NCBI RefSeq assembly: GCF_029960785.1
Contig: NZ_JASBQE010000086.1
Coordinates: forward strand, 1-53,270
Origin: Polyangium sp. 15x6
GTDB lineage: Bacteria > Myxococcota_A > Polyangia > Polyangiales > Polyangiaceae
Reading direction: 5' to 3'
Length of the DNA stretch: 53,270 nt
Positions 9,134-19,406 of this stretch are shown in pieces (position 1 is the stretch's first letter; each line of letters begins with the position of its first letter). Under the pieces are notes generated by a model that saw nothing but the letters and a program-made list of their open reading frames with translations, did not search any database and was not told the origin of the DNA. Position numbers and translations under genes: made by a program.

Positions 9134-11374
9134 TCAGCCCGCCTCCGCGCTCGCGGTCTCGGGGACGGGCAGGGAAAACGAAAACGTGGTGGTCTCCCCG
9201 GGGACGCTCTCGGCCTCGACCCGCCCCCCGTGCGCCTCCACGAGCCCTCGCACGATGTAAAGCCCGAGCCCGAGCCCCTTGATCGTCCCGCCCCGCGCGC
9301 GCCCCCGCTGGAATCGCTCGAACAAGGCGCGCATGTCCTCGGCCGTGATCCCCGGCCCCTGGTTGCGCACCGACACCACGACCTCGCAGCCGTGCCTCTC
9401 CGCGACGACCTCGATCGGCGTCCCGGGAGCGCCGTATTTGAGCGCGTTCGAGAGCAGGTTCTCCACGACCTGCTCGATCCGCTGTGCATCCACGGGCACC
9501 GCGGGCAGCTCGTCGCGGATGGAGAGCGTGACGCGATCGCGGGCCTCGGTCGTCTCGATGACGTGCGCGAGCAGCTCCGGGATGTCCGTCGGCGCGCGCA
9601 CGAGCTCCAGCCGGTGCGCCTCGATCCGCGACAAGTCGAGCAAATCGCCGATCATCCGTTCGAGCCGCTCCGTGCTCGCCACGATTCTCTCGGCGCGGCG
9701 GCGCGCCGTGGGGTCGGGCGAGCGCGCGAGCATCCCCGCGAGCGTCATGATCGTCGTGACCGGCTGGCGCAGGTCGTGGGCCACCACGCTCGTCCATTCC
9801 TGCCGCAATCGCTCGAGCTCCTTCAGCGACGTGATGTCCTCGTAGGTCACGACGGCCCCGAGGATCTGGCCCTCATCGTTGCGAATGGGCGACGCATTCG
9901 TCAGGATCGGCACGTCTTGTTTGTCCGGGATACGGATGAGCAGCTCCCGCCCGGTCACCACCTCGCCGCGCATCCCCCGCTCGATCGACAGATCTCCGAG
10001 GGGCACGGGTGCGCCGTCCGGCAGGTGCAGCCGCTGCCGCATGAGGCCGAGCGGGTCCTCGATCGGCCCGATCACGCCGAGGAGATCCTCGGCCCTCCGG
10101 TTCAGCACGAACCGCGGACCCTTGGGGAGCTCGCAGAGCACGATCCCGATCGGCGAACGGTCGATCACGGTCCGGAGCCAGCGACGCTCGGTCGACAGGG
10201 CGCGCACGAGCTCCTCGCGCTCCGCTTCGAGCCTGCGCTGCTCGGTCACGTCGTCGTTGATGGCGAACGCCCCGAGGATTCGTCCCTCCGGATCACGCAC
10301 GGGCGCCGCCGAGCTCAGCACGATCTTGTGGGGCCCTCCGAGGGCCTCGATTTCGATGAGCTCGTTCAGCACGGTCTCGCCCGTCCGCACTGCGCGGGCG
10401 AGCGCCCATTCGTCGGGCTCCACCTCCTCGCCCGTATCGACCCACCACGCCTTGAGCGCGCCGATCCGCTCCGGCCCGGTGAGCTGCGTTCTGCCCCAGA
10501 TGCGCTTCGCCGCGGGGTTCGCCAGGACGAACTTGCCGTGCTCGTCGGCGACCCAGACCCCGACCGGCAAGGTCTCGAGCACCTGCCGGAAGAGAAGCTC
10601 GCTCTTCTGCAGCGCCATTTCCGCCCTCCGCTGCGCGGTCACGTCCTGCATCGTCCCGGTCATGCCGATCGTGCGCCCCGCCTCGTCGCGGACCACGTCG
10701 CCCTCCGCGTGCACGATCCGCTCGACCCCGTCGGCGGCGAAGATGCGGTGATCGATCGAATAGATCGCGAGCCCGCGGAGGGCTCGTTGCACCGCTTCGT
10801 CCACGCGCGCGCGGTCGTCCGGGTGCACGAACGCGAGGAACTCCCCGTAGGCTTTCTTGTCATGCGAGGGGGGCAGGCCGAAGAGACGGAAACATTCGTC
10901 CGACCAGGTCGTCTCGTCCGTCGCGGCCACCCACTCCCAGCTCCCGATCTGAGCGATCCGCTGGGCGCGGGCGAGGCGCTGCTCGCTCAGGCGCAGCGCC
11001 TCCTCGGATTGCGTTCGCGCGCTGACGTCGCGGAGGGTCGACAGGTGTCTGCCCGGCATGAAATGGGCCTGCGCCGCGAACTCGCCGATGAACGTGGTCC
11101 CGTCGGCGCGCTGGAACGGCCCCTCGGCCCTGAAGCGCCCGGCTTCGAGGAAGGCCGGCCACGCCGCTCGGAGCTCGGCCGCGAGCGCGGGGGGCCGGAG
11201 ATCGAACACGGTCCACCGCAAGAGCTCGTCGCGAGGAGCGCGGAGCAGCGCGCAGGCGCACGGATTCACATCGAGGAGGCGCCCCGCGTCGTCCGCGACG
11301 AGGATCCCGTCGAACGCGTGCTCGAAGATGCTTTGGTAGAGCCGCTCGGACTCTGTGGTCGTCCCTCCCGTCAT
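9134..11374 (-). CDS. Multi-PAS sensor histidine kinase, paralogue of the downstream kinase (orphan)
   Basis: 746 residues from the ATG at 11374, chosen because it is preceded by a GGGGTGAG stretch and directly precedes the first PAS domain. An upstream ATG at 11461 has no ribosome-binding site. It contains four PAS/PAC units, the H box HDLRQP with H533, and a complete HATPase (NLLSNALKYG, RNQGPG, KGLGLGLYIV). From the first PAS unit to the C-terminus it aligns almost residue for residue with the kinase at 6240-8993, but it lacks that protein's N-terminal GAF domain. No transmembrane segment or response regulator is seen. A local gene duplication followed by loss or gain of the GAF module is the simplest reading. 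Confidence 0.9.
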   Translation of the reverse strand: MTGGTTTESERLYQSIFEHAFDGILVADDAGRLLDVNPCACALLRAPRDELLRWTVFDLRPPALAAELRAAWPAFLEAGRFRAEGPFQRADGTTFIGEFAAQAHFMPGRHLSTLRDVSARTQSEEALRLSEQRLARAQRIAQIGSWEWVAATDETTWSDECFRLFGLPPSHDKKAYGEFLAFVHPDDRARVDEAVQRALRGLAIYSIDHRIFAADGVERIVHAEGDVVRDEAGRTIGMTGTMQDVTAQRRAEMALQKSELLFRQVLETLPVGVWVADEHGKFVLANPAAKRIWGRTQLTGPERIGALKAWWVDTGEEVEPDEWALARAVRTGETVLNELIEIEALGGPHKIVLSSAAPVRDPEGRILGAFAINDDVTEQRRLEAEREELVRALSTERRWLRTVIDRSPIGIVLCELPKGPRFVLNRRAEDLLGVIGPIEDPLGLMRQRLHLPDGAPVPLGDLSIERGMRGEVVTGRELLIRIPDKQDVPILTNASPIRNDEGQILGAVVTYEDITSLKELERLRQEWTSVVAHDLRQPVTTIMTLAGMLARSPDPTARRRAERIVASTERLERMIGDLLDLSRIEAHRLELVRAPTDIPELLAHVIETTEARDRVTLSIRDELPAVPVDAQRIEQVVENLLSNALKYGAPGTPIEVVAERHGCEVVVSVRNQGPGITAEDMRALFERFQRGRARGGTIKGLGLGLYIVRGLVEAHGGRVEAESVPGETTTFSFSLPVPETASAEAG

Positions 11375-11488
11375 GCCCCCGCTGCTCACCCCAAGGCTTC
11401 CTGCTCGGCTCCTCGTCGCCCCAGCGTCTTCTAGCCCACCACCGATCGGCCGGCAAAACAAGCGCCGTCTTGGGCGCTCGGGCGCGCT

Positions 11489-12223
11489 TCACCGCTTCGC
11501 GTCGAGCTCCGGGTAATGTCGGAAAATATCCTCTTCGCAGAAGGGCAGCCGCCGCGGGGACGCGAGATAGGCCGCAATCCGGGGGCGCGCGGCCACCGCT
11601 CCGGCGAGCGCCGCGAGCTTCGGCGTGCTTCGCTCGGCGCGCGCCATGGCGTTCGGGAACGCGTATCGCAGGCCCTCGATCACCTGGAACATCGAGAGGT
11701 CGACGTACGAGAGGGTGGAGCCGACGAGATGGGCGCCCCCGTTCCGGGCGAGCGCCTGCTCGAAATAGCCCAGGAACCTGGGCAGCCGCTCCTTCCGGAA
11801 GAGCGACGCGCGCTTCTTCGCCGCGGTCTTCTGGTCCTCGTAATAAAGGCTCGATGCGATCGGGTGGTGCGTGTCGTGGATCTCGGCGACGAAATCGGTG
11901 ACCGAGAGCTCTAGCTGATGCGCATGCAGGCGGCTCTCCTCGTCGTCGGGGACGAGCCCGAGCCGTGGGCCGAGGTAGAGCAGGATGTTCGCCGTGTGCC
12001 CGAGCAAAAAATCTCCGACCTCGAGGAACGGCGGCGCGAATGGCACGAGCCCGCGGCCCCCGCCTTCGAGGAGCTTCATCATCGCGCGGACGCCGCCGCC
12101 CTTTTTCGCGGGCAAGCGGGCCACGTCGACGTACGGGACGCCCGCCTCCTCGAACGCGAGCCGGACGAACTCCCCGCGCCCCTGGATCGACGGCCAGTAG
12201 TACAGCTCGTAACGCGCCTTCAC
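11489..12223 (-). CDS. Glutathione S-transferase family protein
   Basis: About 244 residues. The N-terminal thioredoxin-like half starts YELYYWPSIQGRGEFVRLAFEEAG, split here as YELYYWPSIQGRGE and FVRLAFEEAG, with the Tyr expected for Sigma/Alpha-type GSTs and a LLGHTANILLYLG segment after the cis-Pro strand. The C-terminal helical half contains YVDLSMFQVIEGL, the usual buried-Asp N-cap motif. There is no ATG near the N-terminus: either a GTG at 12223 or a TTG at 12232 starts the protein, and GTG is chosen for proximity to the conserved strand. The substrate is unknown. The gene follows gltD on the same strand with only about 20 bases between gltD's end and this start, so it may be read as the last cistron of that operon. 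Confidence 0.8.
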   Translation of the reverse strand: MKARYELYYWPSIQGRGEFVRLAFEEAGVPYVDVARLPAKKGGGVRAMMKLLEGGGRGLVPFAPPFLEVGDFLLGHTANILLYLGPRLGLVPDDEESRLHAHQLELSVTDFVAEIHDTHHPIASSLYYEDQKTAAKKRASLFRKERLPRFLGYFEQALARNGGAHLVGSTLSYVDLSMFQVIEGLRYAFPNAMARAERSTPKLAALAGAVAARPRIAAYLASPRRLPFCEEDIFRHYPELDAKR

Positions 12224-12244
12224 CCGGCGCAAGGTATCACGGCG

Positions 12245-13678
12245 TCAGGACCCGTTCGAATGCTGCCGCAAATGGGCATCCACCGCCCGCGCCGCGTCGC
12301 GCCCCTCGCGGATCGCCCATACGACCAGCGATTGACCACGACGCATGTCCCCCGCGGCGAAGACCTTGGGATTCGAGGTCCGATAATTCCGCATATCAGC
12401 CTTCACGTTTCCGCGGGCGTCGAGCGCTACCCCGAGCTCCTCCAGCATTCCCTTGCGCACCGGGTGCAGGTATCCGAGCGCGAGCAGCACCAGATCCGCC
12501 GGGACGTCGAATGTGGAGCCGGGGATTTCCTCGGCCCGAAAGGCGCCGGTCGCGTCCTTTTTCCAGTCGAGCCGCACGGCGGAGAGCGACTCGACCTTCC
12601 CGTTCTTGCCGGAAAAAGACTTCGTCGCGATGGCGAAATCGCGGGAGCAGCCCTCCGCGTGCGAGCTCGACGTGCGCAGCTTCATCGGCCAGTACGGCCA
12701 CGTGAGGGGTTTGTCCTCCTTTTCGGGCGGCTCCGGCATGAGCTCGAAGTTCGTGACGGATCGCGCGCCCTGCCGCACCGCCGTGCCGATGCAATCCGAC
12801 CCGGTGTCGCCGCCGCCCAGCACGACCACGTGTTTGTCCGTCGCGAGGATCTGTCCCGGCACGAGGTCCCCGGCGATCCGCTTGTTCTGCTGGGTCAGGT
12901 AGTCCATCGCGTAATGAATCCCGTCGAGGTCGCGCCCCGGCACCTCGAGCGGCCGCGGCGCCTCCGAGCCGCCCGCGAGCACGACCGCGTCGAACCCGTC
13001 GAGGAGCTCCTTCGCCGGCAGGTTCACGCCCACGTGCACGCCCGTCCGGAACACCACGCCTTCGGCCCGCATCTGATCGAGCCTGCGATCGACGTGCCGC
13101 TTCTCCAGCTTGAAATCGGGGATCCCGTACCGCAGGAGGCCGCCGATTCGATCGTTCTTCTCGAACACCGTGACCTCGTGCCCGGCCCGCGCGAGCTCCT
13201 GCGCGCACGCGAGCCCCGCCGGACCCGAGCCCACCACGGCGACGCGCTTGCCCGTCTTGTGGCTCGGGGGCTGCGGCACGATCCAGCCCTCGTCCCAGCC
13301 CCGGTCGACGATCGAGTGCTCGATCGTCTTGATGGTGACCGGCTGATCGTTGATGTTCAGCGTGCAGGCCGCCTCGCACGGCGCGGGACAGACACGCCCG
13401 GTGAACTCCGGGAAATTGTTCGTCGAATGGAGCACCTCGAGCGCGTGGCGCCAGCTCTCGCGGTAGACGAGGTCGTTCCAGTCGGGGATGAGGTTGTTGA
13501 CGGGACAGCCGTTATGGCAAAACGGAATCCCGCAATCCATGCAACGCGCGCCCTGCCGGCTCACCTCGACGGGCGCCATCGGCAGGACGTGCTCCTCGTA
13601 CCGCTGGATCCGCAGCGGCACCGGCACGACCTCGGGCTCCTTGCGCGGGATCTCCAGGAAGCCTTTCACCTTACCCAT
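12245..13678 (-). CDS. gltD: Glutamate synthase (NADPH) small subunit
   Basis: 477 residues, full length. It supplies electrons from NADPH to the large subunit, which converts glutamine plus 2-oxoglutarate to two glutamates. The N-terminal iron-sulfur binding part shows [14 protein letters not shown] and [15 protein letters not shown] binding is marked by [16 protein letters not shown], and NADPH binding by [20 protein letters not shown]. The start ATG at 13678 overlaps the last codons of gltB by eight bases, so the two are translationally coupled and transcribed gltB to gltD. Confidence 0.96.
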   Translation of the reverse strand: MGKVKGFLEIPRKEPEVVPVPLRIQRYEEHVLPMAPVEVSRQGARCMDCGIPFCHNGCPVNNLIPDWNDLVYRESWRHALEVLHSTNNFPEFTGRVCPAPCEAACTLNINDQPVTIKTIEHSIVDRGWDEGWIVPQPPSHKTGKRVAVVGSGPAGLACAQELARAGHEVTVFEKNDRIGGLLRYGIPDFKLEKRHVDRRLDQMRAEGVVFRTGVHVGVNLPAKELLDGFDAVVLAGGSEAPRPLEVPGRDLDGIHYAMDYLTQQNKRIAGDLVPGQILATDKHVVVLGGGDTGSDCIGTAVRQGARSVTNFELMPEPPEKEDKPLTWPYWPMKLRTSSSHAEGCSRDFAIATKSFSGKNGKVESLSAVRLDWKKDATGAFRAEEIPGSTFDVPADLVLLALGYLHPVRKGMLEELGVALDARGNVKADMRNYRTSNPKVFAAGDMRRGQSLVVWAIREGRDAARAVDAHLRQHSNGS

Positions 13679-16600
13679 GGGCCACGACCTCCGTCACCGT
13701 CGCGGGAGCGGCCTTCGCGGCCTCCTCGGCCGCGTGCTCGGCGAGCGCGCGGCGGTATTCGTGCGGCATCACTTTCACGAAATGGGCCCGGTACGCGTGG
13801 AAATCGTCCAGGATCGCCCGCGCCCGCGCGCTGCCCGTGTAGAAGAAGTGCTTTTCGAGCAGGCTCTGGACGATCTCCGCGTCCGCGCGCCCGAGGTGCC
13901 GGACCGCGCCCTGTGGCATGTGCTCCGCGTCGAGGACCTGCTCGAGAGCCACCATGGAGAGGTTACACCGCAATCGGAAATCCCCGGTCATGTCGAGCAC
14001 GTAGGCCACGCCGCCGCTCATGCCCGCGCCGAAGTTGCGCCCGGTCTTTCCGAGCACGACCACGGTGCCGCCGGTCATGTATTCGCACCCGTGATCGCCG
14101 ATCCCCTCGACGACCGCCGTCGCGCCGGAGTTCCGCACCGCGAACCTTTCGCCCGCGACGCCCCGGAAGTACACCTCGCCGCAGATCGCGCCGTACAGCA
14201 CGGTGTTGCCGACGATGATGTTCTCCTCCGGCACGATCGGGCAATCGCGCGGCGGGTACGCGATGATCCGGCCGCCGGACAAACCTTTTCCGACGTAATC
14301 GTTCGCCTGCCCTTCGAGCTCCAGCGTGATCCCCTTCGCGAGGAACGCGCCGAAGCTGCCGCCGGCCGTCCCGCGGGCGCGGATCCGGATCGTGTCGTCC
14401 GCGAGCCCGGCGTGCCCGTACCGCCGCGCGACCTCGCCGGAGAGCATCGCCCCGGTCGCGCGGTGGATGTTGCGGATCGGCACGTCGAACGCGACCGGCA
14501 CCTGGTTGACGAGCGCCGGCAAGGCCTCGTCGATGAGCCGGTGATCCAGCACGTGCTCCAGGCTGTGATCCTGCCGCTCCGTCCAGCGGATCGAGACGCC
14601 CGGCGGAGATTCGGGCCGGTAAAACACCCGCGAGAAATCGAGCCCCTTGGCCTTCCAGTGCGCGATCCCGCGGCGCATGTCGAGTTTGTCCGAGCGCCCC
14701 ACCATCTCCGCGAAGGTGCGGAGGCCCATCCGGGCCATGTACCCGCGCACCTCCTCGGCCACGAAGAAGAAGTAATTGACCACGTGCTCGGGCTGCCCGG
14801 CGAAGCGCTTCGCGAGCTCCGGATCCTGCGTGGCGATGCCGACGGGGCACGTGTTGAGGTGGCATTTGCGCATCATGATGCAGCCCTCCACGACGAGCGG
14901 CGCTGTCGCGAAGCCCATCTCGTCCGCGCCGAGCAGGGCCGCGATCACCACGTCCCTGCCCGTCTTCATCTGCCCGTCGGCCTGCACCGCGATGCGGCCG
15001 CGCAGCCGGTTCAGGACGAGCGTCTGTTGCGTCTCGGCCAGGCCGAGCTCCCACGGCCCGCCCGCGTGCTTGATCGACGAGAGCGGCGAGGCGCCCGTGC
15101 CGCCGTCGTGCCCCGAGATCGTCACGTGATCCGCGTGCGCCTTGGCCACGCCCGCGGCCACCGTCCCGACGCCGATCTCGGCCACGAGCTTCACACTGAT
15201 GCGCGCCTTCGGGTTCACGTTCTTGAGATCGTGAATGAGCTGGGCGAGGTCCTCGATCGAGTAGATGTCGTGATGGGGCGGCGGCGAGATCAGGCCCACG
15301 CCGGGCACCGAGTGCCGGATCTGCGCGATGTACTTCGAGACCTTGTGTCCCGGCAGCTGCCCGCCTTCGCCGGGTTTGGCGCCCTGGGCCATCTTGATCT
15401 GGATGTCGTCGGCGTTGACGAGGTACTCCGTGGTCACGCCGAAGCGACCCGCGGCCACCTGCTTGATCGCCGAGCGCATCGAGTCGCCGTTCGGCAGGGG
15501 CACGTACCGCGCCGGATCCTCGCCGCCCTCGCCCGTGTTCGACTTGCCGCCGATGCGGTTCATCGCGATCGCCAGCGTCGTGTGCGCGGCCTTCGAGATC
15601 GAGCCGAGCGACATCGCGCCCGTGGAGAAACGCTTCACGATCTCGGACGCCGGCTCCACCTCGGAGAGCGGGATCGGGTGCTCCGATTCTTTGATCTCGA
15701 ACAAACCACGCAGCGTCATCAGCCGCTCGCTCTGGTCGTTCACGAGCCGCGCGTATTCCTCGTACGTCGCGAAGTTGTTCATGCGCGTCGCATGCTGGAG
15801 CTTCGCGACTGCGTCCGGCGTCCACATGTGGGCCTCGCCGCGGGCGCGGTAGGCGTAGTCGCCGCCGGCGTCGAGCGTGTTCCGGTAGGCCGGCGCGTCG
15901 TTGTAGGCGCGCCGATGCAGGCGCACGGTCTCCTCGGCGACCTCCTGCAAACCGACGCCCTCGATGGCCGTCGCCGTCCCCGTGAAATAACGATCCACGA
16001 AGGCCGAGGCGAGCCCGACCGCCTCGAAGATCTGGGCGCCGCAATAGGACTGGTAGGTCGAGATGCCCATCTTGGACATGACCTTGAGCAGCCCCTTCGC
16101 GATCGCCTTGATGTACCGCGCGCAGGCCTCCGGATGCGTCATCCCGGGCGGCAAGAGATCCCCGAGCATGCCCAGCGTGGCGAACGCGAGGTTCGGGTGG
16201 ATCGCCTCGGCGCCGTAACCCGCGAGCAGCGCGAAATGATGCACCTCGCGCGCCGATCCCGTCTCGACCACGAGCCCCGTCCGCGTCCGCAAGCCCGCGC
16301 GCACGAGGTGCTGGTGCACGTCGCTCACCGCGAGCAGCGCCGGGATCGCGATGTGGTCCTCGTCGATGTCCCGATCCGACAGGATCAGGATGTTCACCCC
16401 GCCTCCGCGCACCACGTCCTCGGCGTCCGCGCAGAGCTTCCCGAGGGCCGCCTCCATCCCGTCCGCGCCCCACGCGGCCGGGTAACAGATCGACAGGACC
16501 ACCGACCGAAAATGCCCTTTCGTGAGCTCCTCGGCGCGGTGCAGCTTCTCCATGTCCTCGAACGTGAGAATGGGCAGGTGCACCTCGAGCCGCATGTTCG

Positions 16601-18284
16601 GCCCGCTCTCGTCGAGCGCGAGGATGTTCGGCCGCGGCCCGATGAACGAGACGAGCGACATCACGGTCTCCTCGCGGATCGGATCGATCGGCGGGTTCGT
16701 CACCTGCGCGAAGAGCTGCCGGAAGTAGCCGTAGAGCGGCTTCGGCCGATCGGAGAGCACGGCGAGCGGCGTGTCGTCGCCCATCGAGCCGATCGCCTCC
16801 TCGCCCGTCGCCGCCATCGGCGCCATCACGAGCCTGAGATCCTCCTGCGTGTAGCCGAACGCCTGCTGCCGATCGAGCAGTTTGTCGCTGTCGGGCACCG
16901 GCACGTAGTCCGGCATCGGGATGTTCTCGAGCCGGAGCTGCGTGCGATCGAGCCACTTCTGGTAAGGCCTGTGCTTCGCGAGCTTCGTCTTGAGCTCCTG
17001 ATCGTCGATGATGCGCCCCTCGGCGAGATCGATGAGCAGCATCTTTCCCGGCTGAAGCCGCCATTTCTTGACGATCTTGCGCTCCGGGATGTCGAGCACG
17101 CCCGCCTCGGAGGCGAGGATCACGTAGTCGTCGTCCGTGAGCAGGTACCGCGCGGGCCGAAGGCCGTTCCGATCGAGCGTCGCGCCGATCTGCCGCCCGT
17201 CCGTGAACGCGATCGCCGCCGGCCCGTCCCACGGCTCCATGAGCGCCGCGTGGTACTCGTAGAAGGCGCGGCGACGCTCGTCCATCAGCGGGTTACTGGC
17301 CCACGCCTCCGGGATCATCAGCATCATCGCGTGCGCCAGCGAATAACCGCCGAAGTAGAGCAGCTCGAGCGCGTTGTCGAACGAGGCCGAGTCCGACTGG
17401 CCGTCGTAGATGAGCGGCCAGATCTTCTGCAGGCCGTCGCCGAGCAGCTTCGAGGCGATGTTCTGCTGGCGCGCGCGGATCCAGTTCACGTTGCCGCGCA
17501 GCGTGTTGATCTCGCCGTTGTGCGCGATGAGCCGGAACGGATGCGCGAGATCCCACGACGGGAACGTGTTCGTCGAGAACCGCTGGTGCACCATGGCGAG
17601 CGCGGACTCGACCGCTTTGTCCTTCAGGTCCACGTAGAACTCGCCGACCTGGTGCGCGAGGAGCATGCCCTTGTACACGATCGTCCGCGCTGAAAACGAG
17701 GGCACGTAGAACTGCCCCGCGCGCGAGATCCGGAGCGCGCGGATCGCGTGACCTGCGCGCTTGCGGATGATGTAGAGCTTGCGCTCGAAGGCCTCGACGT
17801 CCGGCGTGGAGAGGCCTCGCGCCACGAAGACCTGCCGGATGACGGGCTCGCTCGCTTTGACGCCCTCGCCGAGGCCGGTGTTGTCGACGGGCACGTCGCG
17901 CCAGCCGAGCACCTCCTGGCCTTCGGCGACGATGGCGCGCACGACCTCGTGCTCGCAGGCGGCGCGCGCGCCCGGGTCCTGCGGCAGGAACATCATGCCC
18001 ACGCCGTACTCGCCGGGCTCGGGCAACGTGATGCCGGAGAGCGCGCACTCGCGCACGAAGAACGCGTGGGGGATCTGCAGCAGGATGCCCGCGCCGTCGC
18101 CTTGCAGCGGGTCTGCGCCGGTGGCGCCGCGGTGGGTCAGGTTCTTCAGGATCTCGAGGCCTTGCGAGACGATCGCGTGGCTCTTCTTGTCCTTGATGTG
18201 GGCGATGAACCCGAGCCCGCACGCGTCATGCTCGTTGCGCGGGTCGTAGAGGCCCTGGCGGGGCGGCGGCGCCTGATGCTTCAC
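13671..18284 (-). CDS. gltB: Glutamate synthase (NADPH) large subunit
   Basis: 1537 residues, the normal length. The class-II glutamine amidotransferase nucleophile is C22 ([13 protein letters not shown]), which implies removal of a 21-residue propeptide. The central and FMN-binding synthase domains follow, with [17 protein letters not shown] and the 3Fe-4S cysteines in [14 protein letters not shown]. The C-terminal GXGXG beta-helix is recognisable ([11 protein letters not shown], then [12 protein letters not shown]). The enzyme assimilates ammonium nitrogen by reductive transfer of the glutamine amide to 2-oxoglutarate. A 2-oxoglutarate-dependent dioxygenase is encoded just upstream on the same strand. 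Confidence 0.97.
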   Translation of the reverse strand: MKHQAPPPRQGLYDPRNEHDACGLGFIAHIKDKKSHAIVSQGLEILKNLTHRGATGADPLQGDGAGILLQIPHAFFVRECALSGITLPEPGEYGVGMMFLPQDPGARAACEHEVVRAIVAEGQEVLGWRDVPVDNTGLGEGVKASEPVIRQVFVARGLSTPDVEAFERKLYIIRKRAGHAIRALRISRAGQFYVPSFSARTIVYKGMLLAHQVGEFYVDLKDKAVESALAMVHQRFSTNTFPSWDLAHPFRLIAHNGEINTLRGNVNWIRARQQNIASKLLGDGLQKIWPLIYDGQSDSASFDNALELLYFGGYSLAHAMMLMIPEAWASNPLMDERRRAFYEYHAALMEPWDGPAAIAFTDGRQIGATLDRNGLRPARYLLTDDDYVILASEAGVLDIPERKIVKKWRLQPGKMLLIDLAEGRIIDDQELKTKLAKHRPYQKWLDRTQLRLENIPMPDYVPVPDSDKLLDRQQAFGYTQEDLRLVMAPMAATGEEAIGSMGDDTPLAVLSDRPKPLYGYFRQLFAQVTNPPIDPIREETVMSLVSFIGPRPNILALDESGPNMRLEVHLPILTFEDMEKLHRAEELTKGHFRSVVLSICYPAAWGADGMEAALGKLCADAEDVVRGGGVNILILSDRDIDEDHIAIPALLAVSDVHQHLVRAGLRTRTGLVVETGSAREVHHFALLAGYGAEAIHPNLAFATLGMLGDLLPPGMTHPEACARYIKAIAKGLLKVMSKMGISTYQSYCGAQIFEAVGLASAFVDRYFTGTATAIEGVGLQEVAEETVRLHRRAYNDAPAYRNTLDAGGDYAYRARGEAHMWTPDAVAKLQHATRMNNFATYEEYARLVNDQSERLMTLRGLFEIKESEHPIPLSEVEPASEIVKRFSTGAMSLGSISKAAHTTLAIAMNRIGGKSNTGEGGEDPARYVPLPNGDSMRSAIKQVAAGRFGVTTEYLVNADDIQIKMAQGAKPGEGGQLPGHKVSKYIAQIRHSVPGVGLISPPPHHDIYSIEDLAQLIHDLKNVNPKARISVKLVAEIGVGTVAAGVAKAHADHVTISGHDGGTGASPLSSIKHAGGPWELGLAETQQTLVLNRLRGRIAVQADGQMKTGRDVVIAALLGADEMGFATAPLVVEGCIMMRKCHLNTCPVGIATQDPELAKRFAGQPEHVVNYFFFVAEEVRGYMARMGLRTFAEMVGRSDKLDMRRGIAHWKAKGLDFSRVFYRPESPPGVSIRWTERQDHSLEHVLDHRLIDEALPALVNQVPVAFDVPIRNIHRATGAMLSGEVARRYGHAGLADDTIRIRARGTAGGSFGAFLAKGITLELEGQANDYVGKGLSGGRIIAYPPRDCPIVPEENIIVGNTVLYGAICGEVYFRGVAGERFAVRNSGATAVVEGIGDHGCEYMTGGTVVVLGKTGRNFGAGMSGGVAYVLDMTGDFRLRCNLSMVALEQVLDAEHMPQGAVRHLGRADAEIVQSLLEKHFFYTGSARARAILDDFHAYRAHFVKVMPHEYRRALAEHAAEEAAKAAPATVTEVVAHG

Positions 18285-18328
18285 AGCCTACGATCGTACG
18301 GCGATCGGCGACCGAAGCACAGTCCATC

Positions 18329-18345
18329 TTGCTGCGATGCAGCAA
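18329..18345. promoter_or_regulatory. Perfect 7-3-7 palindrome upstream of gltB
   Basis: TTGCTGCGATGCAGCAA lies 45-61 bases upstream of the gltB start codon. It is flanked by a pyrimidine run on the plus strand (TTTCTTTCTTTCCCC). The position suits an operator for a dimeric regulator of glutamate synthase. Alternatively it is a weak terminator for plus-strand transcription; there is no U-run on the minus strand, so it is unlikely to terminate the dioxygenase transcript. Confidence 0.4.
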
Positions 18346-18414
18346 TTTCTTTCTTTCCCCTGGTGCGTCGCGCTACGGCCTCGACCCGGTGCGGCAAACC
18401 GTCGGCACCCCGAC

Positions 18415-19011
18415 TCAAGAGGCCGGCCGGTACAGGACGTCGGAGCGCAGGACGTATTTCGTGCCGTTCGTGACGGCGTTTCCCGCGTGGAGGAGCATGT
18501 GCTGGAAGAGCAGCGCGTCGCCGGTCTTCGGGACGATCGTGCGCTCCTGCTCGGGAAATTCGGTCTCTCCGCCGGCAAACCCCTCGTTCAGATAGACCAT
18601 CAGCGTGAGCAGGCTGCGCGTCCCGCCCTCCCCCGCGTACGATTGATCCTGGTGCAGGCCGAAATGCTGGCCGACCTCGTACCGGTAAATCCGGAGCGGC
18701 AGGAAGATCCCCGAAAGATGCATCGTCACGCGCCCGCGCGCGCCGAGCTCGGTGGTCATGCGCTCCGGCACGTGGGGCGAGACCCGGCGAAAGAGCTCGT
18801 CCGCGAGCGCGGGATCCCGCAGGACCGCCGTGGTGCTCGAACGAATGCGGGTATCGACGACGCGCCCCTCCTCGGCGTTCACGGTGGCCGGCAGCCACGC
18901 GCCGTCGCTCGCGCCGTCGAGGATCTTCGCGCAATTTTCTGGCGAAAACAGCGCGGGGACCGTCCAGAGCAAAGGGACGGTGAAATCGAAATGCCCGACG
19001 TAGAGGCCCAT
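18415..19011 (-). CDS. 2-oxoglutarate/Fe(II) dioxygenase, prolyl-4-hydroxylase-like
   Basis: About 198 residues from the ATG at 19011; a GTG at 19104 would add 31 low-complexity residues. The double-stranded beta-helix metal triad is seen as H120-x-D122 (FGLHQDQS) and H175 (LLHAGNAV), and K185 is the likely 2-oxoglutarate carboxylate contact. The GGETEF motif typical of prolyl hydroxylase-like enzymes is present. The enzyme should hydroxylate a peptide or small molecule while decarboxylating 2-oxoglutarate; the substrate is unknown. No Shine-Dalgarno site is clear at either start. It lies about 130 bases upstream of gltB on the same strand. Confidence 0.85.
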   Translation of the reverse strand: MGLYVGHFDFTVPLLWTVPALFSPENCAKILDGASDGAWLPATVNAEEGRVVDTRIRSSTTAVLRDPALADELFRRVSPHVPERMTTELGARGRVTMHLSGIFLPLRIYRYEVGQHFGLHQDQSYAGEGGTRSLLTLMVYLNEGFAGGETEFPEQERTIVPKTGDALLFQHMLLHAGNAVTNGTKYVLRSDVLYRPAS

Positions 19012-19406
19012 GGGGGATGATTTTACCTCTCGGCGCCCGTGGTGTCCATGACGCTTGCGGGAGCGCTGGGGCCCGGCGGGCGGCCCGCCCGCGGACGTGG
19101 TCACCTACGGGAGCACATTACGATAGGGCAAACGTGAAGCCACCGGCTGGGCTCCTACGAATTCGTCGAACCGATGACGCTGAATCGAATGCCACGGGAC
19201 CATACCGCGGAGAACCAGCCCGTCGTGGACGGGGTGAAGATGCCGCCGAAGGACGTTCCATGGGGCGAAGGAACGACGGACGAAATGTGTCTCGGGACAT
19301 TTTACCTCACGTGATGACCTCTCCTTGAACGCCGTGGGACTCCGCTCCGCCTTCCTATGCGCGACGAAGCATGCCAGAGTGCGCGCCGAGGACTGAGGAG
19401 GGAATC
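19012..19406. other. Divergent intergenic region, no gene seen
   Basis: This gap of about 395 bases lies between the divergently transcribed dioxygenase and NmrA-like genes and should contain both promoters. One six-base inverted repeat, CGTTCC (19254-19259) with GGAACG (19270-19275), is visible. No convincing -35/-10 pair and no coding sequence with myxobacterial composition were found. Confidence 0.5.

Noticed and set aside
6240-9797. Longer form of the GAF/PAS kinase reaching into the next kinase gene
   Set aside because: The extra residues are out-of-frame translation of the neighbouring kinase; the ATG at 8993 directly precedes plausible domain sequence.
13488-17693. 1401-residue open frame on the plus strand opposite gltB
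   Set aside because: It is antisense to an unmistakable gltB. Long antisense frames arise from the strong G/C third-position bias, and its composition (Arg/His/Asp/Val-rich) fits no protein.
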